Assembly: GCA_022059125.1 (NCBI GenBank)
Contig: JAEUWY010000016.1
Location: 1,302,001-1,366,000, forward strand
Reading direction: 5' to 3'
DNA length: 64,000 bases
Source of the DNA: Corynespora cassiicola
Taxonomy: Eukaryota; Ascomycota; Dothideomycetes; Pleosporales; Corynesporascaceae
The notes beneath the pieces were generated by a model. It had not been told where the DNA came from, did no database searches, and saw nothing but the letters and a program-made list of their open reading frames with translations. Below are positions 57,780 through 64,000 of this stretch, one piece after another. Made by a program: the position numbers and the translations under genes. Within the stretch, counting starts at the first letter, position 1, and each line of letters starts with the position of its first letter.

Positions 57780-60700
57780 GGGAGACGCATCATGCATTCA
57801 CACATTTTCGGGGGGCTTGCAGTCGTCGCAACCTCCGAGTACCATGGGCGAAAGGAGTTTGATCGGCTTTCTGTATGGCGTTCGTTCTTGGGTGACGGGC
57901 ACATACGCCAACCAGGGGTTATCGCGTTGCATTGGGCAGGCAAGTTTTCCTTAGCACGGGCGGTTATGGTCTGGATGCAAAAAGGGCCTCGGCTTGTTTT
58001 GTTCGTTCGCATGCATTGCTTCGGATTCGGGTTGCTGACTTCTATTCTACTGTTATCATGCTTTTGTCCTTTGCGACGGTTGATTCAATTTTCCATGTAG
58101 CGTTCCGGAGGGGCGAATGTTCTTTTCCCTTTTTTTCCTTTTTCCTTTTTTTTTTTTGCAGGCGTCGGTCACCAAGGAGCCCGGCGCGGCTGTACAATGG
58201 GCCGCCAGGGCTTTGACGATCAAGGAGGCTATAGTTGTTTGGCTTATTTTTGGGCACTTATGTACGCATTTAGGGACATCATGCAAAGGTTTCCACTCTC
58301 CCAGCTCAGAACGAACAGTTGTCCTCACATCCGACAGTTCGCCGTGGGAAGAAGGATCCGTCGGAAGGGCGAAGGGGTCAATGCTTTTCCGCGGCATGAA
58401 CATTATCCTCCAATCATTCTATACATCACAGCGGGCCCCCACATACGTCCTTCTCGACGTCTTTGGAGCATGTCCTGAGCCACATTTCTGGGGGCTACTC
58501 GATTCATGTTCCGCGATGAAGCAGCCACTCAACGCTGTGCCGATGTGCAAAGACGGCATTTAACCGGCGGGAGGCATGGGGGGTAGCAGGATTCAGCGAC
58601 ATTATGCGGAGAAAACGCGGAGGTCGACAAGCTGCCTACCCTCAGGAACCGGGCAACCCGTCGAGAATCAGGAATAAATGGAACCGTCCGACAATCATCC
58701 CAAGGCTGCGGACGGGCGCGTGGGGGTTCACACATGCAGGCATGAAGGATGAACGGAATGGCACTGCCTGGCCTGGGCCCAAGGCATCGGAGGAGCAGGC
58801 TTCAACGTCGGTTGCGGCTAAGTTGTCCTGCCTCAACCACTGCGCGTTCTGTATCGCTCCTGTTGCCATGTCGTTGGAATGATCGAATTTCCAAACGTTG
58901 GAGGAGCGGCGCAGGTGCGCTGGGTACGGTGGATGGCCTCTCGTCCGGCTCAATGCTTCCCTCCCCCCCCACGCCGCACGGTACAAAAGGGCCTATACCG
59001 TACCAGAAAAGAGGTTCGTTCGAATACATTCTGCAGGCATAACAGCTGCACTAAGGCCTTCTTTTCCAGGAGGGTGGCCTTGCGCCGTCTCCACTATGAC
59101 GTTTGCTCTCGGCATACTATTGCGAAATGGGATGTATTCATGATTGCGCATGCGTATTGCTTTGAATGAGGGTGCCGTCGGACCTTCTACGGGGCATTCC
59201 TACCTGCAACGGCCCAGGTTGTCAACACCAACAGGGCGGGATCGCCGGGTGAGACAAGAACAGAGAGAGTGTGTGCAATGTCTCTCATCACACCGCTCCC
59301 GTTTTATTTCCGGTGTGTGCTCAGCAGTCGTCGCCGCAGCGGCGATGGCTGGAAGCACAGTCTTCCCCAGTCGGTCAACGACTCCTCCATGGGCGTCAGA
59401 TGTCCGATGTAAACCGATCATGTCGGAGGCAGCTGTCCCTGCGTCTAGTCGACTAGATAACGCATCAAAGAACGCCAGATTCGAGGCGGTGGGACAGGTG
59501 CTCACCGATGTCAGCAGACTAACGGCTTGGCTCCACGAGGCAGGCTGGATGATGAGCGTGGGAATGGTCAATGGAACGCCCGTTCGGAAGGTCAGATGAG
59601 GGCGGTTTGAGCAGCCCTACGAGGGACCTGCATCAAATATTCCTCACTTGACATGGCTGACACGATCCAGTCAGCTCCGATAATTGCCATTAAATAACGG
59701 CCTAGGACCATTCTATTGCGACCTAGATCTGAGGCCGGACATGGTGATAGGGTATCGGCCGCAAATACCGCATACAGTGCGTTGCTGTCTTGAGTAAAGA
59801 CATGTTTCTGGCGCTGAGCCACGGGGTCGTGGGACTGGACCACGTGAAGCCGGCGAGCTCCACCCACAAGCCGGGCTAGAGTGGTGTCGTCAGGAAGTTT
59901 TTTTTTTTTCTCCCTTCGTGATGGCCAGCCAGGCTCCGATCTTGGGCCTTGGCCGAGTGGGAAATGCGGGCGATGGATTTCGGTGGCGGACACTTGTAGG
60001 AGGTTGATTGAGTAGGTGGGCAGCGGGCTGGCCTATACAGCAGCTAGCACTGCTGGCCTACTGCAATGTGATGGCGGGACCAGCGTGATAGCGCAACCAT
60101 AGCGCGCCATAGCGTGCGTGCCCAATTCGTCTTCACGCTGGGCGTCAACAGGCCTTCACCGGATTCTGGACCGCCATCCCAACGTCGATGCGTAATCGCG
60201 ATCAGGGAGAGGAGGGCATGGAGAGGGGTCGGTACAGGTCGCATCGAAGTGCTGATGGAGCCAATACCTGGGCGCCTGGTCGGAGCGTAGCGATATACCC
60301 AGAGCGGAAAGACGAAGGAGAGGTGCAGGCGGCGATGGGGCCCTGGTCGGCCAGGACCCACGGGCAGAGCCAAACCCAAGTGGTACACGCATGCATCTAT
60401 CTCGCTTGTCGCAGTCAGCAATAATCGGCGGGTGTGAAGGAAGCAGTGCCGGAATCCTTCGCAGCTTGTCGGTACCTGGAGTGCTGGAGCGCTGGATGGA
60501 GCGCCGGCCAGCCAGCCCCACGCGCCGCGATCGCTGGAAACAGTCCAGACGGAAGAAGCAAGGAGTGTCCAGCGCCGGGGAAAATGGCCAGCGGGCGAGC
60601 GTTGCAAGCGAGCCGGGGCCGGACCAGATCATCTGTCCAGAGACGCTGCCATGGGACGCGGTCGAAGTTCGGATGGTTGCGCAACCGGGGCGCTGTGCCA

Positions 60701-61172
60701 CCGTGGGCCCCCGTGTCCCCCCGTGTCCCCCCGTGTGCGTGCACAAGGGTCGTGTGCCGTTGCAACGCACATGGCGCCCTCCGTCTCCACACACTCGTTA
60801 CTAGCCGTTGACGCACACCATCCACCCATCATCCATGGACGTCGGGGCATCGCGTCGTGGTTGAAGAAGCTCGCCATGGCCGCTGCGAGTCGACCGCGAC
60901 GACTGCTTCGCGGAGCCCGCCTCCCCCCGTGCAAGCCTGCATACGGGTCCAACACGGCTCAGGTGGAGAGGGCGGCATGGCACCCACATCGGTTGCTTAG
61001 CGAGGCATGGGACCTCAGGGCCTGCGGCCTGTAATATCACAGCTTAGCCAGCGCTCGAGCGGGCAGGTCGTTGCAGCCTCGCGGTGACATTTGCCTTTGC
61101 AGCGCCCGTCGCCATGTCTCTCTCCCTCTCCTCGACAACCGTCGACGACGGCAGCAAGCGACGGCTACCACC
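57780..61172. other. Long intergenic region upstream of the ABC transporter
   Basis: This 3.39 kb between two plus-strand genes holds the factor's 3' UTR on the left and the ABC-transporter promoter on the right. A long pyrimidine run ending TTTGCAG (58125-58160) looks like a 3' splice site. A CCCCGTGT tandem repeat is near 60705-60740 and a T-run near 59898-59912. Minus-strand frames of 120-210 codons at 59200-59571 and 60044-60794 are not supported as genes. Confidence 0.45.
60706..60740. repeat. Short tandem repeat, 9-10-mer CCCCGTGTCC
   Basis: About three and a half copies of CCCCGTGTCC-like units, 430 nt upstream of the ABC transporter. No function is evident. Confidence 0.65.
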
Positions 61173-64000
61173 ATGGGAGACGCAGAGAAGAGCGTTCTGG
61201 ACATCCTGCAAGAGGAGGAGAAGCAGCCGCAGCGCAACGCTCCACCCAGCCTCAACCAAGACACCGAGCAACCCCCGCCCTCCGCCGCCAACGCCAATGC
61301 CAGTGCCATTCGCCCAGTGCCCTCCAGTGCCTCCCACGGCGAGAATGCCATCTCTCTGCGCGAGGTCAACCCTGTCTCCGTGCGCCTCGAGCACCTCTCG
61401 GTGACTGTGGATGAATCTCCGAGTCCCCTTGCAAAACTCTTCTCCAAGGGGAAATCCGGGGCCGGCGCAACCGCACATGGTCATGCCAAAACCATATTGG
61501 ATGATATATCGGGTGACTTCCAGAGCGGAAGCCTCACGGCCATTATTGGGGGCAGTGGCAGTGGCAAAACCTCACTTCTCAATGAAATGAGTGGCCGCCT
61601 CAAAGGCGATCGCCTCTCCGTTTCGGGCCGCACTCTGTTCAACGGGAGTGAAGACGCGTCAAAAGTCAGGAGCGCATACGTGATCCAACAAGATATTCTG
61701 ATTCCAACCTTGACCGTGCGCGAGACCCTGACCTACGCCGCCCAACTCCGTTTGCCCCCGTCGATCAGCCAAGGAGAGCGGAAGCAGTTGGTCGAGGAGG
61801 TGATCATGGAGTTGAGTCTGAAGGAAGCTGCCGACACTAGGATCGGTGATAGCGAGCATCGTGGCTGCAGTGGTGGGGAAAAGAGGCGAACGAGCATAGG
61901 CGTGCAGGTACGCGGGAGACGGCAACAGCCGCAGCCCCGGCCCCGGAATTGAGCGGAAGAGACTGACCCATGACAAAGCTGCTGTCGAACCCCAGCCTGA
62001 TGTGGCTCGACGAGCCGACTACTGGACTTGACTCTACAAGTGCCTACCAGGTAATCAAGACGTTGCAGAACCTGGCACGGAAGGGCCGGACCATTATAGT
62101 TACGAGTAGGTCCACCTCTCCTACCCGGTTTCAGGCACGGCTGCCCTCAATCTCCGAGGGATCGCTAGTTATACGTGCAGTTTCTTGCCATAGTCCATGT
62201 GTGCCCATCTCGTTATGCGCCCAAGGGACTGCCACGTTATGTCGAGCCCCACTGTACTCGGGTATCAGTGCACGAACACCGGGGTTGTAGACTGACGCCT
62301 ACTGTCATCATGCATATACGGATTTCTTTACAGAACTGAAGCTAACGATCTGCAGTCCACCAGCCTCGTTCTGAGATATGGGACCTATTCGACAACATCG
62401 TTCTCCTGACCAAGGGTTCTCCAGCCTATGCCGGAAGCGCAAGGGACTGCCTCCCCTATTTCGCCGAGCTCGGCCACGAGGTCCCACCATTCACCAACCC
62501 GGCTGAATACCTAATAGACATTGTTTCAGTGGATAATCGAAGTGAGGAGGCCGAACAAGCTGCCCAGGCCCGTGTGGACATTATCAAACGAGCGTGGAGA
62601 GACCATCTAGACAAAGCATCGAATGAAAAGATCACACCAGAGTCACACCATGCAAAGAAATCGTCATCCAAGTCTCTCAGGACCAGGAACACCTCTCTCA
62701 TCCAGCAAATCCGGGTACTTACTGTCCGCACATGGATTGTTACCGTCAGGGACCCGATGGGCATGGTCGGCAGTCTTGTCGAGGCCGTTGGCATGGCAGT
62801 CATCACCGGATGGATCTTCCTAAACCTGGATGGCTCTCTTTCCGGCATTCGATCTCGGCAAGGTGCTCTCTACACTGCATCTGCTCTCCAGGGATATCTG
62901 GTCCTGCTTTATGAGGTGTATCGACTCACCACCGACATTCAGCTCTTTGATGAGGAGCGCCGGCAGGGCGTAGTAAGCATTCCGGCATTCTTGATCTCGA
63001 GAAGGCTGGCTCGTTTCTTCATTGAAGATGTCCCTGTCCCATTGATTTTCTCCCTCATCTTCTACTTCATGACCGGATTCCGTACTGATGGCCAGGAGTT
63101 TCTTACCTTCTTCAGTATCATGCTCCTCGAGCAGTACATTGCTGTATGTTTTGCAACTGTATGCGTGGCAGTCTCGAGACATTTCGCCGGAGCCAGTCTT
63201 GTTGCCAATCTTGCATACACACTTCAGTCGATGGCGTGCGGATACTTCATCCAGTCGAATACGATACCAATCTATGTTCGCTGGACCAAGTGGACCGCTT
63301 ACGTTTTCTATGCATTTGGAGCTCTCTGTGCCAACGAATTTACGGGCAGGTTTTATGATTGCCCTCATGAAGGTGGATCGTCAAATCCACTGTGCAAAGA
63401 GTATACTGGCCAGTTCATCCTCGACTCTCTTGGCTTTCCTCGGAATTGGATATGGCGTCCAATTCTTGCACTGCTCGGCTTTGTCTGTGCCTTCTACCTC
63501 GGTGCCGGAGTACTACTCAAGTTCTGGACCGCTGAGATTGGAATGGCTCGCGCCCGACCTTCAAACACGGATGCATCTGCTGGAAAGGAGAAAATGACGG
63601 TCAGGTCGCCTGATGAAATGCGCACCATCACCATCCGCCTTGAAGGATACGGGATGGACATCGAGAAGCGTTCCCTCAAGCGACGAACCGAGAAAGTCAT
63701 CTTGAAACCTCTGACTGCCGAATTCCAGCCTGGCACATTGAATGTGATCATGGGCCCTTCGGGAAGCGGTAAAACGTCTCTGCTCAATAGCATGGCAGGG
63801 CGGTTGCGAGATGACGTTTCTACAAGGTACAAAAAGTACGGCAGCATGACCTTCAACGGGCTTGCCCCTTCCGAAGATGTTGTTCATGCGATTTGCTCTT
63901 TTGTCACGCAGGATGATGACGCTCTCCTAGCATCATTGACTGTCCGCGAAACGTTGCGTTATGCTGCTGGTCTCAGGCTTCCCAAATGGATGACCAAAGA
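61173..64000 (+). CDS. ABCG-type full-size ABC transporter, truncated by the window
   Basis: ATP-driven exporter of the ABCG (White/PDR-like) group with order NBD-TMD-NBD-(TMD); the second half runs off the right edge. Exons so far: 61173-61907, 61979-62105 and 62356 onwards. The first ATG in frame gives MGDAEKSVLDILQEEEKQ. NBD1 has Walker A GGSGSGKTS (about residue 126), the signature CSGGEKRRTS and Walker B LMWLDEPTTGLDS. The splice into exon 3 restores IIVTIHQPRSEIWDLFDN. TMD1 has about six spans (SLVEAVGMAVITGWIFLNLD, FLISRRLARFFIEDVPVPL, FASLVANLAY-like ASLVANLAYTLQSMACGYF). NBD2 begins with MGPSGSGKTSLLNSMAGRL. Walker A in NBD1 is canonical, unlike the degenerate one of yeast Pdr5-type proteins, which places it with the White/Adp1-like ABCG members. 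Substrate unknown. Confidence 0.92.

Noticed and set aside
59200..59571. Minus-strand frame MTIPTLIIQPASWSQAV..., looking faintly like the start of an alpha/beta hydrolase
   Set aside because: Only the first 20 residues resemble that family. No nucleophile motif or catalytic triad follows, possible splices do not extend it, and the GC-rich region yields many chance frames. A decayed remnant cannot be excluded.
60156..60794. 212-codon minus-strand frame upstream of the ABC transporter
   Set aside because: High Arg/Pro/Ser content, no recognisable domain, and a competing open frame on the opposite strand over the same repeats.

Overview
This 64 kb window is nuclear DNA of a filamentous ascomycete, most likely a Sordariomycete and perhaps Hypocreales. 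The evidence is many short spliceosomal introns (about 45-250 nt, GTRNGT at the 5' end, CTAAC-like branch sites, YAG at the 3' end). The gene set also fits Pezizomycotina: UDP-galactopyranose mutase, a HET-domain protein, a WSC protein, a hybrid histidine kinase, a CYP52-type P450, a Crh-type GH16 and a Zn2Cys6 factor. The order/class placement is inference. All gene models were built by eye from reading frames, splice consensus and protein-family knowledge. No search was run.

Layout. 0.7-3.6 kb: ribosomal protein eL18 and a TPT/DUF250 sugar-phosphate-type transporter, both minus. 5.2-6.9 kb: UDP-galactopyranose mutase (plus), after a promoter with tandem repeats. 9.1-10.7 kb: gamma-glutamyl phosphate reductase (minus), divergent from a GPI-anchored Crh-type glucanosyltransferase (11.7-13.1 kb). 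13.8-17.0 kb: a 999-residue HET protein. 18.7-20.4 kb: one frame that joins an ER FKBP2 isomerase to a STIMATE/TMEM110 membrane protein. 21.6-27.9 kb: a 2036-residue hybrid histidine kinase. 29.4-32.4 kb: Syp1/FCHo endocytic F-BAR protein, divergent from a Csk1-like CDK-activating kinase (32.9-34.6 kb). 35.3-36.7 kb: Hym1/Mo25. 37.4-39.4 kb: SLC35C2/Ymd8-like transporter. 40.3-41.2 kb: WSC protein with an in-frame TAG just after its signal peptide. 41.4-43.3 kb: GH20 hexosaminidase (minus). 44.5-46.3 kb: P450. 47.0-47.9 kb: cytochrome b561-like protein. 48.2-48.9 kb: doubtful Pro-rich ORF. 49.2-52.2 kb: Cft2/CPSF100 (minus). 56.0-57.8 kb: Zn2Cys6 transcription factor behind a 3.8 kb gene-poor stretch and a close uORF. 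61.2 kb to the right edge: a full-size ABCG transporter, cut by the window.

This is not a secondary-metabolite cluster. Housekeeping genes alternate with cell-surface genes. Several genes converge on the cell wall or surface (UGM for galactofuranose, Crh for chitin-glucan crosslinks, GH20, WSC, Hym1 in morphogenesis signalling, Syp1 in endocytosis), but nothing shows that they are co-regulated.

The items most worth a second look are the FKBP2-STIMATE fusion, the WSC gene with a stop after an intact signal peptide, and the transcription factor whose zinc cluster is split by an intron with two in-frame 5' splice sites and preceded by a uORF. I found no tRNA, rRNA, CRISPR array or intact transposon.
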